Below, in pieces: positions 6,719-15,188 of a stretch of 24,806 nt of DNA (positions within the stretch are counted from its first letter, which is position 1; the number at the start of each line of letters is the position of its first letter). The stretch is from assembly GCA_003599475.1 (NCBI GenBank), contig QZKK01000169.1:1-24806 (forward strand), in the 5' to 3' direction. The notes under the pieces are model-generated. The model had not been told where the DNA came from. It made no database searches and saw only the letters and a list, made by a program, of their open reading frames with translations. Source of the stretch: Desulfobacteraceae bacterium (GTDB taxonomy: Bacteria > Desulfobacterota > Desulfobacteria > Desulfobacterales > SURF-15). A program made the translations under genes and the position numbers.

Positions 6719-8419
6719 TCATGAAGCCGCTCCGTGCCCGCCGTTTCGGATGGCGGATAGAAGTACATCCGGACTGCCGCTTTTACTCAGGTAGGCAGAT
6801 GCACCGGCTCTTAAAACCGAAGCGGCCTGGTCGGCCGGATCGAACATCGAAAGTCCGATGATGCGGATGTCGGGAAACTCGGAATGGATAATCCGCGTGG
6901 CCTCGATTCCGTTCATCTTCGGCATGCTGATGTCCATCAGGATCACATCGGGTCTGAGTTTCCGGGCCATGTGAACGGCTTCCGCCCCGTCCGATGCCTC
7001 TCCGACGGTTTGAATGTCGGATTGCAGATCCAGCAGAGCCGAGAGGCCGCGCCGCATCACCGCGTGATCGTCGACCAGCATCACACGGGTCTTTTTCCCG
7101 ACTTCCGGGGCGGCCGAAGTCTCGGAGACCTCGGTTGCCTCGAATAAGAATGCTCCATTCGAATCCGGTTCGGCTGTCTTGCCCTTTACGAGCGGAGCCA
7201 TCAACGAAACAACGGTTCCACCCCCGGGGGTACTGGTAACTTCAAACCGCCCGCCCAGAAGAGACAATCTTTCGCGTATGCTGAAGAGGCCGAAGCCGCC
7301 CGAGTTCGGATCGGTACTCTCCCACAGATTCTTCGAATCGAACCCCGCTCCCTGATCGCTTACGGTAATTTTCAGGTCTTCGCCGTCTTTCCGGATCATT
7401 TCCACCTGGGCGGAATCGACACCGGCGTGTTTGACCACATTGAAGAGCAGCTCGCGGACCGCTTCGAAGAGGAGTACTTTCATGCTTTCCCCCTCCGGGA
7501 CAGCCCGTGCGTCCGCATCGAGGGCAACCTCAAGCCGGTGCTTCTCCTTCATCCAGCGAGAAAGCCATTCCAGCGCCTGCACGAGACCGCCCTCGTAGAG
7601 AATCGGCGGGCAGAGCTCGACTGTCAAGGAGCGCGAGGCATCGAGTGATTCTTTCAGGAGCTCGGCAATGTGTCTTAAGGGCTGCCGATGCTCCGGAGTG
7701 ACGCGCAGGGCAATGGTTTCAAGCCCGAGTTTTGCCCCCACAAGCATCTGCTGGAGGTGGTCGTGCAGGATCTTGGCGAACCGTTGGCGCTCCCGCTGCT
7801 CGGAAAGAGTCAATTCGGAAGACAACCGGGAAAGCTGTTCGGCACGGCGGCTGAGCTCTTTGTTTTTATACTGAAGGGCCTCCGCAAAGGCTTTAAGCTT
7901 CTGTTCAGACTGTTTCTGCCGCGTCAGATCTGTCACCACCATGCAGACCGACTTCATTTCCTCGGTTGAGAGGGATCGCATGGAAAGCAGCACCGGAATT
8001 GGATGGCTGCCTCCCGGGTGAATGCGCATTTCATCCCTGATATTATGGGCGGATGCCCGCTTCAGAATGTCATTGAACCGATCTTTTTCAGAAATCCCGA
8101 CAAAGTCGATCATGGATTTGCCCATCACGTTTTCGATGGGGGTTTGAACCATCTCAGCAAACCGGCCGTTGCAGTAAAGGATCGTCCCGTCTTCCGCCAG
8201 GATGACCGCCCCTTCGGTCATGGTCTCGATCAGAACCCGATAGGTGTAATCCGCTCCTTTGAGGGTGTAGATCCGGTCCCCCCGGGGGCCGGAAACCACC
8301 ACGGCATCGACCCTGCCGTCGCGAATGGCATTCAGGACCTCTTCGGCTTCGGCCAGCTTCCCCGTCAGGTGTGCGACTTCGCTTAAAAACGATTTGTCAG
8401 AAGGTTTGATTTCCGTCAT
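6719..8419 (-). CDS. PAS sensor histidine kinase fused to a NarL-type receiver
   Basis: With the ATG at 8419 (GGGAG eight bases upstream) the protein has 566 residues and no membrane segment. Order: N-terminal segment AEAEEVLNAIRDGRVDAVVV, common in soluble PAS kinases; PAS about 60-165; HisKA_3 dimerisation helix with RQRFAKILHDHLQQ and phosphoacceptor H219; HATPase_c with [10 protein letters not shown] (N327), SDQGAG (D355) and [12 protein letters not shown]-terminal receiver with MLVDDHAV (D450, D451), phosphoacceptor D496 in ILMDISMP, and K546. The receiver is of the NarL type, yet the protein ends right after it without the LuxR HTH. It is a close paralogue of the kinase at 9015-10856, with kaiB between them. 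The fused receiver probably passes phosphate on or regulates the kinase. Confidence 0.9.
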   Translation of the reverse strand: MTEIKPSDKSFLSEVAHLTGKLAEAEEVLNAIRDGRVDAVVVSGPRGDRIYTLKGADYTYRVLIETMTEGAVILAEDGTILYCNGRFAEMVQTPIENVMGKSMIDFVGISEKDRFNDILKRASAHNIRDEMRIHPGGSHPIPVLLSMRSLSTEEMKSVCMVVTDLTRQKQSEQKLKAFAEALQYKNKELSRRAEQLSRLSSELTLSEQRERQRFAKILHDHLQQMLVGAKLGLETIALRVTPEHRQPLRHIAELLKESLDASRSLTVELCPPILYEGGLVQALEWLSRWMKEKHRLEVALDADARAVPEGESMKVLLFEAVRELLFNVVKHAGVDSAQVEMIRKDGEDLKITVSDQGAGFDSKNLWESTDPNSGGFGLFSIRERLSLLGGRFEVTSTPGGGTVVSLMAPLVKGKTAEPDSNGAFLFEATEVSETSAAPEVGKKTRVMLVDDHAVMRRGLSALLDLQSDIQTVGEASDGAEAVHMARKLRPDVILMDISMPKMNGIEATRIIHSEFPDIRIIGLSMFDPADQAASVLRAGASAYLSKSGSPDVLLSAIRNGGHGAAS

Positions 8420-8446
8420 GCTGAAATCTCCCAAAAATCCGAAAGA

Positions 8447-8572
8447 TTACTCGGTACCGGTGGAATCCGGGTTTTTGGGGATGATGCTCAACCCCAATAG
8501 AATCTTTTCGCGATCCGAAAGATCGCCGATGAACTTTCTAAGCGGCAGCGGCAGATTTCTGATCAGGGTAAC
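8447..8572 (-). pseudogene. C-terminal fragment of a second KaiB
   Basis: The minus strand from 8572 to the TAA at 8447 reads 41 residues including [19 protein letters not shown] and [14 protein letters not shown]. This lines up with the last 40 or so residues of the complete KaiB ([28 protein letters not shown]). No in-frame N-terminal half exists; a stop lies a few codons upstream. It starts inside the end of the intact kaiB, in another frame, so the two overlap by about ten bases. This looks like a tandem kaiB pair that lost the DNA between the tail of the first and the middle of the second. Translation is unlikely. Confidence 0.8.
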
Positions 8573-8871
8573 TCGCTTTCAGTCTCGGGGCGCAGGTCCA
8601 ATCCTACCAGAACCCGTTCGGTATTTGAAAGATTTCCGATGATCTTGCGCAGAGGCTGGGGAAGCCTTCTGACCAGTGTCGGAATGGCAAGGATCTGGTC
8701 CCCTTTGGCCAATTGCGGGTTTTCGACGAGATCGATCACCTCGATGCGATACCTCCCCTGCAGATGATCCTCGCAAATTTTTTTTAAATTGGCAAAGGCC
8801 TCCAGCGATTTGGGCGTCTGGCCGGCCACATAGAGCCTCAATTGAAAATACTGCTCTGCAGGGGTATTCAT
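8563..8871 (-). CDS. kaiB: KaiB-family clock protein
   Basis: A 102-residue protein, the same length as cyanobacterial KaiB. It shows the thioredoxin-like KaiB sequence: [69 protein letters not shown]64 and the G90/D92 pair of VGLDL correspond to positions important for fold switching in cyanobacterial KaiB. In cyanobacteria KaiB binds KaiC and displaces the kinase SasA. Here it lies between two hybrid kinases on the same strand, and no kaiC is in the window. GGGAGAG ends four bases before the ATG at 8871; an upstream in-frame ATG at 8904 is less well supported. The final residues may have been altered by the deletion that joined it to the kaiB fragment. Confidence 0.9.
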   Translation of the reverse strand: MNTPAEQYFQLRLYVAGQTPKSLEAFANLKKICEDHLQGRYRIEVIDLVENPQLAKGDQILAIPTLVRRLPQPLRKIIGNLSNTERVLVGLDLRPETESELP

Positions 8872-9014
8872 GACACTCTCCCTTTCCTTCGATTCATCAG
8901 ACATCCGGAGCCGCTTCCCAACCCCCCCGCAGACCAGGGTGGGCCGCCCCCGGTGAATGTTTGTAAACGGGGAAGTTTCAATACACGTCATTCCAAAGTG
9001 ATGTCGAATTGTCT

Positions 9015-10856
9015 TCACTGCAGCGGATCCGTCCTGTTTTCATCGGCGCTGCGCCGAATGGCGGAAAGAAGCGCATCGGAATTGCCGCTTTTAGTCAGGT
9101 AGGCGGCAGCCCCGGCTTCCAGCATGGCGGCGGCCTGATCGGCGGCATCGAACATGGAAAGACCGATGATGCGGATATTCGGCTGATCCGGATGGATCGC
9201 CCGCGTGGCTTCAATCCCGTTCATCTTCGGCATGCTGATATCCATCAGGATCACGTCGGGATTGATCGCACGGGCCAATTCAACAGCCGCCTGGCCGTCT
9301 TCGGCCTCGCCGACGATCTCGATATCGGTTTGATGCCCGAGCAGAGAGGAAAGCCCCTGGCGCATGACTGCATGATCGTCGACCAGCATGACTCGGATTT
9401 TTTGTTTTTCCTTGGAAATCGGGGCGATGATGAATTCCGCCGGGTGAGAGCCCTCGATGTCCAGCACCCCCGGCTTGATTCCGGCCGCACCGGTACTTCC
9501 CGTGGGAGCGATCAATGTAAATGCCGAACCTCTGCCCGGCGTGCTGTCCACCTCCAGGCGGCCGCCCAGCAGCTCCATCCGTTCCCGGATTGAAAACAGC
9601 CCGAAGCCCGGAACCGGATCGGCCTCCATCCACATCCTCTCCGGATCGAAGCCCTCTCCCCTGTCGCTGACCACGATCCTCAACAGACCGGCGCTTTCCT
9701 TGGACATTTCGATGCGAGCCGAAGCCGTGCGGGCGTGTTTGACTACATTGAAGAGCAGCTCTCGGATCGACTGGAAAAGAAGTATCGTAAAATCCTCATC
9801 GGTTTCAACCGTTTCCGGCCTAAAGACCAACTCCACCGAAAGATCGTATTTTTCCTTCATCCAGCGGGCCAGCCACTCGATTGCGGCGGTAAGCCCGCGC
9901 TCGTAAAGGACCGGAGGCGAAAGTTCACCGGTGAGCGACCGGGAGATCTTGATCGAATTGACCAGAAGGTCGTGGATGTTTTGGAAGGTATTCCTCTGAT
10001 CCTCCGGAATGCGGGAGGATAGAATCTCCAGATTGATCTTGGCACCCACCAGTACCTGCTGGAGGTGGTCGTGAATCACCTGGGCAAGGCGCCGGCGTTC
10101 ACGGAACTCGGTCAACGTCAGCTCGGAGGAAAGCCTGCTGAGTTGTTTTGTCCGCCTCTCAAGCTCCGCGTTTGTTTCCGCCAGCTCGGCAGTCCTGTCC
10201 CTCACCCGCATTTCCAGTTTCCTGCGGGCGCTCCGGAGTTCCTCTTCCATCTCCTTTCTTTCGGTGATATCGAAATTGATTCCGACCATTCGAACCGGGC
10301 GTCCGTTGCGATCGTAGAAAGTCCGCCCGGAGCTTGCCATCCATCTCTTTCCCCGGGTCGGATGATCGATGCGAAACTCCTCTCTGTAGGTCTCGTGCCG
10401 GTTCCAGCACTCATGAAGCCGGTTCCGTATCCTCTGACGGTCTTCTTCGGCAACAGTACCGAGAAGCTTTCTCCCGTCGGGAGCCGCTCCGTTGTGCGCG
10501 ACGCCTCTCAACTCGAACATGGTCGGCGACCACCACTGCTCGTCGGTAATCAGGTTCCAGTCCCACGCGCCGCTTCCGGAAGCCTCAAGGGTTAGAGCGA
10601 GGCGGTCCTTATGGAATCGCAACTCCTCCTCGATCCTCCTGCTCTCTGCGATCTTATCGGCACATCTTCCCTGAACTTCGATCAGGGCCTCGTTCTGGAT
10701 CTGAACCTGAACCTGATGCACCCTGAGCTCGTGTACGATATCCTCCATACTTTCGGGGAGCTTGGGAAGATCGAGTTTTTTAGTGGAAAGCCTCTCCTCC
10801 GCCTTCAGTCGGAAGCGATCTTTATTTTGCATCGGAAAACGATCTTCATTTTGCAT
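9015..10856 (-). CDS. PAS sensor histidine kinase fused to a NarL-type receiver (paralogue)
   Basis: A 613-residue soluble hybrid kinase. The N-terminus has a helical linker with [18 protein letters not shown] (43-60), a motif often found before PAS domains. PAS (about 83-200) holds [14 protein letters not shown] and ends [13 protein letters not shown] coiled coil leads to HisKA_3 with [13 protein letters not shown] and H262. HATPase_c has [10 protein letters not shown] (N370), SDRGEG (D398) and [16 protein letters not shown]. The receiver has D493/D494, phosphoacceptor D539 in ILMDISMP, and K589. As in its paralogue, the receiver is NarL-like but no HTH follows. The first 15 residues repeat the unit MQN-DRF, so the very start may be a small duplication; GAGGG about nine bases upstream supports the ATG at 10856. 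It is the first gene of the kaiB block. Confidence 0.9.
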   Translation of the reverse strand: MQNEDRFPMQNKDRFRLKAEERLSTKKLDLPKLPESMEDIVHELRVHQVQVQIQNEALIEVQGRCADKIAESRRIEEELRFHKDRLALTLEASGSGAWDWNLITDEQWWSPTMFELRGVAHNGAAPDGRKLLGTVAEEDRQRIRNRLHECWNRHETYREEFRIDHPTRGKRWMASSGRTFYDRNGRPVRMVGINFDITERKEMEEELRSARRKLEMRVRDRTAELAETNAELERRTKQLSRLSSELTLTEFRERRRLAQVIHDHLQQVLVGAKINLEILSSRIPEDQRNTFQNIHDLLVNSIKISRSLTGELSPPVLYERGLTAAIEWLARWMKEKYDLSVELVFRPETVETDEDFTILLFQSIRELLFNVVKHARTASARIEMSKESAGLLRIVVSDRGEGFDPERMWMEADPVPGFGLFSIRERMELLGGRLEVDSTPGRGSAFTLIAPTGSTGAAGIKPGVLDIEGSHPAEFIIAPISKEKQKIRVMLVDDHAVMRQGLSSLLGHQTDIEIVGEAEDGQAAVELARAINPDVILMDISMPKMNGIEATRAIHPDQPNIRIIGLSMFDAADQAAAMLEAGAAAYLTKSGNSDALLSAIRRSADENRTDPLQ

Positions 10857-11118
10857 TGTTTGTCACCCTCGATACCGGAAGTTGGCATTGGAAATTCCTT
10901 CTCTCGGATAAGAGGAGCCTCGATCCATTCCCCGGGGAGAAAGGAAAAGGCCGATTCATAATCTTGAAACATGAAGGCTTCCAAATATCAAGCCCTAATT
11001 TGCCCTATTATTGGATGATCGCAAAAAAGCCCCTCTGATTGCATGATTGCGAAAAGAATCTTGAGGTGAACCCTTGTGATTGCTGGCTGAGCGGCAGCAA
11101 AGACCCCTCAGTTGCCTT

Positions 11119-12324
11119 TCAGACGGGGACAGCGGCCTTGTATAAAATGGCGTTTCCCCATACCGTATAGCTTTCAACCGATGCAGGGATGATCGCGGAT
11201 GCGCCCCTTTCCAGCCGAAGCGTCTTTCCGGTGCCGATATCGACGACTGCGGCCGAACCCTGCGTGCAGATCGCCATCTCCACCCCCCTTTTTCCTTTTG
11301 CGGTATGAGCGACCCCCTCCTTCAGGCGTATGACGGATAAAACGAACTCTTCGGCGGGGCAAGGGTACACGACTTCACCCTCCTGCTTCTCGCGGGGGAA
11401 AAGGATCGGAGCATCGTCCCCTTCAAATGCGAGCGTTTTGAGGAGCTCCGGCACATCCACATGCTTTGCTGTCAGACCTCCCCGCAGCACGTTGTCCGAA
11501 TTGGCCATCAACTCGATTCCGAGCCCCTCAAGGTAAGCATGGAGCCGACGGGCCGGAAGAAACATGGCCTGCCCGGGAGCCAGCCGGATCAGATTCAGAT
11601 AGAGCGGAGACAAAACCCCGATATCGGAAGGATACTCCCGGTAGATCGAAAGGATCCACTTCCGCTCCGGATCCTCTCCATCCCCCTGTCCGGCGGTACG
11701 CACGACTTCATCGATCACCTTTTTTTTTCGTGCAGGCTCCATCTTCATCATGGCTTCAAAAAAAAATTGAAGGCCGCGGGGATTCTGCCTTTTTTCCAGG
11801 TCGTCCGTTTCCGTTTTCATCGCATCGGGGCAGAAAAGCTTCATGTTCCGAACGATCCGATCGATTTTCCGGAATCCGTTCAACGCCCAAAACGTCTTGA
11901 GCGCACAGAGAATCTCCGGCTTGTGCATATCGTCCCTGTAGTTGCGCACAGGGGAATCCGGCGGGATACCAAGCAGATTTTCCCTTTCAAATCCCTCCTT
12001 GGCCTGTTCCATATCCGGGTGGGCCTGAATGGAAAGCGGCTTGGCGGCGGCCAGGACTTTGAAAAGAAAGGGCAGCCGACCGCAGAATTTCTCTGCTGTC
12101 TCTTTCCCGAGAACCTCACACGGGTCCCGATCGATGACTTCTGCAAGCGAAACCCAGCGTTTCCCGATTTCGACCTTGGAAGGAGCCTTCGGATGGGCGC
12201 CCATCCACAGTTCTGCCTGAGGCCGCAGAGAGGGGCTTTTCTCCCCCAGCAGTTCCGCAATCTCCGTGTGCGATCCCCATTCATATTCCTGAATGGTATT
12301 TTTCAGGATGCGGATGTCCTTCAT
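11119..12324 (-). CDS. manA: Mannose-6-phosphate isomerase, class I
   Basis: A 401-residue type I phosphomannose isomerase, the usual length, interconverting mannose 6-phosphate and fructose 6-phosphate with zinc. Family marks: EYEWGS near the start, AELWMGAHP (37-45), LSIQAHP with zinc ligands Q100 and H102, HKPE with E137, the LHAYLEGLGIELMANSDN block with H262, and VLRGGLT with R281. It supplies mannose units for GDP-mannose and surface glycans, or allows mannose use. It lies downstream of pgi on the same strand, separated by a 232-base gap full of repeats, so co-transcription is plausible but not assured. The Shine-Dalgarno is weak (AGGG about 11 bases upstream). Confidence 0.93.
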   Translation of the reverse strand: MKDIRILKNTIQEYEWGSHTEIAELLGEKSPSLRPQAELWMGAHPKAPSKVEIGKRWVSLAEVIDRDPCEVLGKETAEKFCGRLPFLFKVLAAAKPLSIQAHPDMEQAKEGFERENLLGIPPDSPVRNYRDDMHKPEILCALKTFWALNGFRKIDRIVRNMKLFCPDAMKTETDDLEKRQNPRGLQFFFEAMMKMEPARKKKVIDEVVRTAGQGDGEDPERKWILSIYREYPSDIGVLSPLYLNLIRLAPGQAMFLPARRLHAYLEGLGIELMANSDNVLRGGLTAKHVDVPELLKTLAFEGDDAPILFPREKQEGEVVYPCPAEEFVLSVIRLKEGVAHTAKGKRGVEMAICTQGSAAVVDIGTGKTLRLERGASAIIPASVESYTVWGNAILYKAAVPV

Positions 12325-12337
12325 GTTTGGAGACCCT

Positions 12338-12556
12338 AAACTCGAAATCCGAATATCGAAATCCGAAACAAATCCGAAATCCGAATGGCCGAATGTTCAA
12401 AACATCGGGCTAAAATGAGGCTGAAGCGATCGATACCAGTTTGGATCATTGGAATTTTGGTCACTTGGTTTTTGTTCGTATTTCGAATTTCGCCTGCCCC
12501 GTTAAACGCTTTTTCCTGTTTAACCGGGGTGCTTCGAATTTCCCCGCCAGCGGGGC
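12338..12556. repeat. CGAAATCCGAA-word inverted repeat element between pgi and manA
   Basis: The left arm (about 12340-12400) iterates GAAATCCGAA and CGAATATCG words. The right arm (about 12445-12500) carries GGAATTTTGGTCACTTGG and TTTTTGTTCGTATTTCGAATTTCG, roughly the inverted complement. Two hairpins close it: 12497-12507 with 12518-12529 (CCCCGTTAAAC/GTTTAACCGGGG, one bulge), and CCCCGC-CA-GCGGGG at 12542-12555, touching the end of pgi. Such CGAAATCCGAA spacers are, from memory, common in Desulfobacterota genomes. It may attenuate read-through from pgi to manA. Confidence 0.75.
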
Positions 12557-14209
12557 TCAGACGATCATCTGTTTGAATGCATTGATCAGGCCGTTTGTCG
12601 AACTGTCGTGGGTATTGACGGGAGTCTCGGCTTTGAGTTCCGGCTGTATCTTTTTGGCCAGCTCTTTGCCGAGTTCGACCCCCCATTGATCGAATGAGAA
12701 AATGTTCCAGACAACCCCTTGCACAAAGATCTTGTGTTCGTACATGGCGATGAGCCGGCCCAGGGTTCTCGGGGTAAGCTGTTTGAATAAAATCGAGTTC
12801 GTCGGACGGTTCCCCTCGAAAACCTGAAAGGGTGCGAGCTGTTCGATTTCATTCTCGCTCCTTCCTTCCCTTTTGAGCTCTTCGACGGCCTCTTCCAGGG
12901 TCTTTCCCTTCATCAGGGCTTCGGTTTGGGCGAAGAAGTTGGAAAGCAGGATCCGGTGATGCTCCCCGACAGGGTTGTGGCTGACTGCGGGCGCCAGAAA
13001 GTCCGCCGGCACCGGCTGGGTGCCCTGATGGATGAGCTGGAAAAAGGAGTGTTGGCCGTTTGTTCCCGGCTCTCCCCATATTATGGGGCTGGTCTCGACC
13101 GAGCTCGGAATGCCGTCTCTTTGGACCGACTTGCCGTTGCTCTCCATGATGCCCTGCTGAAGATAGGCAGGGAATCGATGCATGTATTGATCGTAAGGAA
13201 GTATCGCCTCGGTCCGGGTTCCGAAAAAGTTATTGTACCAGATGCCGATAAGCGCCAGAACGACCGGTATGTTCCGGGCAAAGGGGGTATTTCTAAAATG
13301 GTTGTCCATATCGTGTCCGCCCTGGAGCAGTTCCAGAAAATTCTCCTGCCCGATGCAGCAGACAATCGAAAGGCCGATCGCCGACCAGAGCGAATAGCGG
13401 CCGCCCACCCAGTCCCAGAAACCGAACATGTTGTCTTTATCGATTCCGAACTGTTCTACCGCCTCTGCATTCGTGGAAACGGCGACAAAATGCTTGGACA
13501 CATGGGCGGAGTTTTTGGAGTACTTTAAAAACCAGTCCCTGGCGGTGTGCGCGTTGGTCATGGTCTCCTGGGTGGTGAAGGTTTTGGACGCCACAATGAA
13601 GAGCGTCGTCTCCGGGTTCAGATGCTTCAATGTTTCGGCGATTTGGGTGCCGTCCACATTCGATACGAAATGGACCGATATTCCATCCCTGGCATACGGC
13701 GTCAACGCTTCGGTCACCATTACAGGACCCAGATCGGAGCCGCCGATGCCGATGTTGACGATATCGGTCATTTTTTGGTTCGTAAACCCCTTCCATTTTC
13801 CGGATGCAACCCTGTTGGAAAAATCGATCATCTTGTTCAACGCCGCATTTACCTCCGGCATCACGTCTTTTCCGTCCACCAGGATGGGTGTATTGGATCG
13901 GTTCCTCAACGCAACGTGAAGTACGGATCGATTTTCGGTCTCGTTGATTCTATCCCCGGCAAACATCTTCTCGATGGCCCCTTTGAGGTCGACTTCTTCG
14001 GCCAGCGCAAGCAGGAGATCCAGTGTTTCTCGACAGATCCTGTTTTTGGAAAAGTCCACCAGAATATCGTCCAAACGAAGCGAGAACTTCTCGAATCTGC
14101 CGGGGTCTTCTTCAAAAAAAGACCGCATATGGACGTCTTTCATCAGCCGGTAATGGCTTTCGAGGCTTTTCCAGTTCTGCGTTTTGACGGGATCGATTTT
14201 TTTCAGCAT
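12557..14209 (-). CDS. pgi: Glucose-6-phosphate isomerase
   Basis: A 550-residue cytoplasmic phosphoglucose isomerase of the long bacterial/eukaryotic type, interconverting glucose 6-phosphate and fructose 6-phosphate. The two SIS domains are evident: [11 protein letters not shown] (152-162) and [13 protein letters not shown] (208-220). Active-site groups fit the rabbit enzyme: E356 in [11 protein letters not shown]387 in [18 protein letters not shown], and K515 in [15 protein letters not shown] about nine bases upstream of the ATG gives the start. With manA downstream it forms a sugar-phosphate pair around fructose 6-phosphate. No unusual features. Confidence 0.97.
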   Translation of the reverse strand: MLKKIDPVKTQNWKSLESHYRLMKDVHMRSFFEEDPGRFEKFSLRLDDILVDFSKNRICRETLDLLLALAEEVDLKGAIEKMFAGDRINETENRSVLHVALRNRSNTPILVDGKDVMPEVNAALNKMIDFSNRVASGKWKGFTNQKMTDIVNIGIGGSDLGPVMVTEALTPYARDGISVHFVSNVDGTQIAETLKHLNPETTLFIVASKTFTTQETMTNAHTARDWFLKYSKNSAHVSKHFVAVSTNAEAVEQFGIDKDNMFGFWDWVGGRYSLWSAIGLSIVCCIGQENFLELLQGGHDMDNHFRNTPFARNIPVVLALIGIWYNNFFGTRTEAILPYDQYMHRFPAYLQQGIMESNGKSVQRDGIPSSVETSPIIWGEPGTNGQHSFFQLIHQGTQPVPADFLAPAVSHNPVGEHHRILLSNFFAQTEALMKGKTLEEAVEELKREGRSENEIEQLAPFQVFEGNRPTNSILFKQLTPRTLGRLIAMYEHKIFVQGVVWNIFSFDQWGVELGKELAKKIQPELKAETPVNTHDSSTNGLINAFKQMIV

Positions 14210-14643
14210 CTGAACGACCCTCCGGTTTTCCTTCCGCGTGTTTGATTCATGGGCGGATTCTTACAGCGCTTAAATTGTCAGTATAGCCGTTTATATGCCG
14301 TTTTGATAGTGAGATATAACACAAAACAGTCGAAAGAAAAAAATGGCATCGAACTGCGACCGCAAAAAAGCGGACCTCAAAAATACCGGCTTCGATGGAC
14401 AAGCATGAGGGCGGCGCGCGAAGTAAAAGATTCCTACAGGTATTCAGAAGCAGGATACCCCGGGGAACGCCGATATTGAAGACCCTGCAGCCCCGGCAGC
14501 GGGATCTCCGCTTCGCTCCGACAAGCTGCAGGGAATCTTCCTCCGTAAGGAATTCTATCTATTTAGATTCGCTCGCTAACCCCGCCGCAAGCAGGGAATG
14601 CCCTCGGCCATGAGCTCGGGCCGAATGGCGCTCGCTTTTCGGT
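14210..14643. other. 434-bp intergenic region with promoter-like site and structured repeats
   Basis: The left part is the pgi upstream region, with a candidate -10 at 14280-14285. The right part (about 14480-14640) is rich in inverted repeats: CCCTGCAG (14483-14490) with CTGCAGGG (14526-14533), TCGGCC (14604-14609) with GGCCGA (14619-14624), and words TTCGCTCGC, AACCCCGCCGCAAGC and GGGAAT. This resembles dispersed extragenic palindromes rather than a gene. Plus-strand ORFs here have no protein character. Confidence 0.6.
14280..14285 (-). promoter_or_regulatory. Candidate -10 box upstream of pgi
   Basis: On the minus strand TATACT lies about 70 bases before the pgi start, 17 bases after a weak CTATCA -35. 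AACGGC is repeated directly just upstream of the -10. This is only a weak promoter prediction. Confidence 0.3.
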
Positions 14644-15150
14644 TCAATACCGAACGATTTCGGAAAGGTAGACCTCTTTGATCGAAATTTCCGGGAACAG
14701 CCCCTGAATTTCGGTTTTGAAAAAATCCTTTAGCTGTGCATAATCCTGCAGGCGCAAAAGCGAGATTGTTTCGGGCGAATTAAGGGCCATCAATATTTTG
14801 CTTCTTAAGGCGGATCCGGATTCTTCGAGCCGTTCTTTCATCTTCGAATTCCGGCACTCGATCTGCAGCGTCAGCTTGAGATGTTCGTTTTGCCCGATAC
14901 TGGTCATTACGGGACCGACGGTTGCAACTCTTTGGAGTTGTCGAAGGATTTTTTTGCTCTGCAAAAGTGGCAGGTCGATAAATCCTTGACTCCACATCAG
15001 AAACAATAAAATAACCGGCAAAGTGACACCGAGCGCAACGAGGAGAAGCCTGAGGCTGGCCTCCCCTGAGCTGCCCGGGCCGACCGAACGGCCGCCCCGG
15101 TATTTTTCTGAAAATGCCGCTCCAGCGGGGGGTGCCGCGGGAGTCGTCAT
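14644..15150 (-). CDS. FliL-like single-span membrane protein
   Basis: From the ATG at 15150 the protein has 168 residues: a proline/glycine-rich cytoplasmic start, one membrane segment (about 32-53, LRLLLVALGVTLPVILLFLMW), and a periplasmic domain. The domain has KLTLQIEC, SALRSKILMALNS, then LKDFFKTEIQGLFP and ends IKEVYLSEIVRY, resembling FliL, whose end is typically ikeVyFteFviQ. FliL supports flagellar stators; no other flagellar gene is here, so a FliL-like role outside the flagellum is possible. A longer frame from 15246 would overlap the FapA-like gene and adds nothing family-like, but the Shine-Dalgarno at 15150 is poor. It follows the FapA-like gene by 38 bases on the same strand. 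Confidence 0.65.
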   Translation of the reverse strand: MTTPAAPPAGAAFSEKYRGGRSVGPGSSGEASLRLLLVALGVTLPVILLFLMWSQGFIDLPLLQSKKILRQLQRVATVGPVMTSIGQNEHLKLTLQIECRNSKMKERLEESGSALRSKILMALNSPETISLLRLQDYAQLKDFFKTEIQGLFPEISIKEVYLSEIVRY

Positions 15151-15188
15151 TTTCGTTGTCGAAAACGAAAATCCTTTACGATCGCGCG

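Noticed and set aside
11461..12339. 292-codon plus-strand frame
   Set aside because: It is antisense to manA; the sense protein shows all zinc and active-site motifs.
13547..14245. 232-codon plus-strand frame
   Set aside because: It is antisense to the 5' part of pgi and has no motif.
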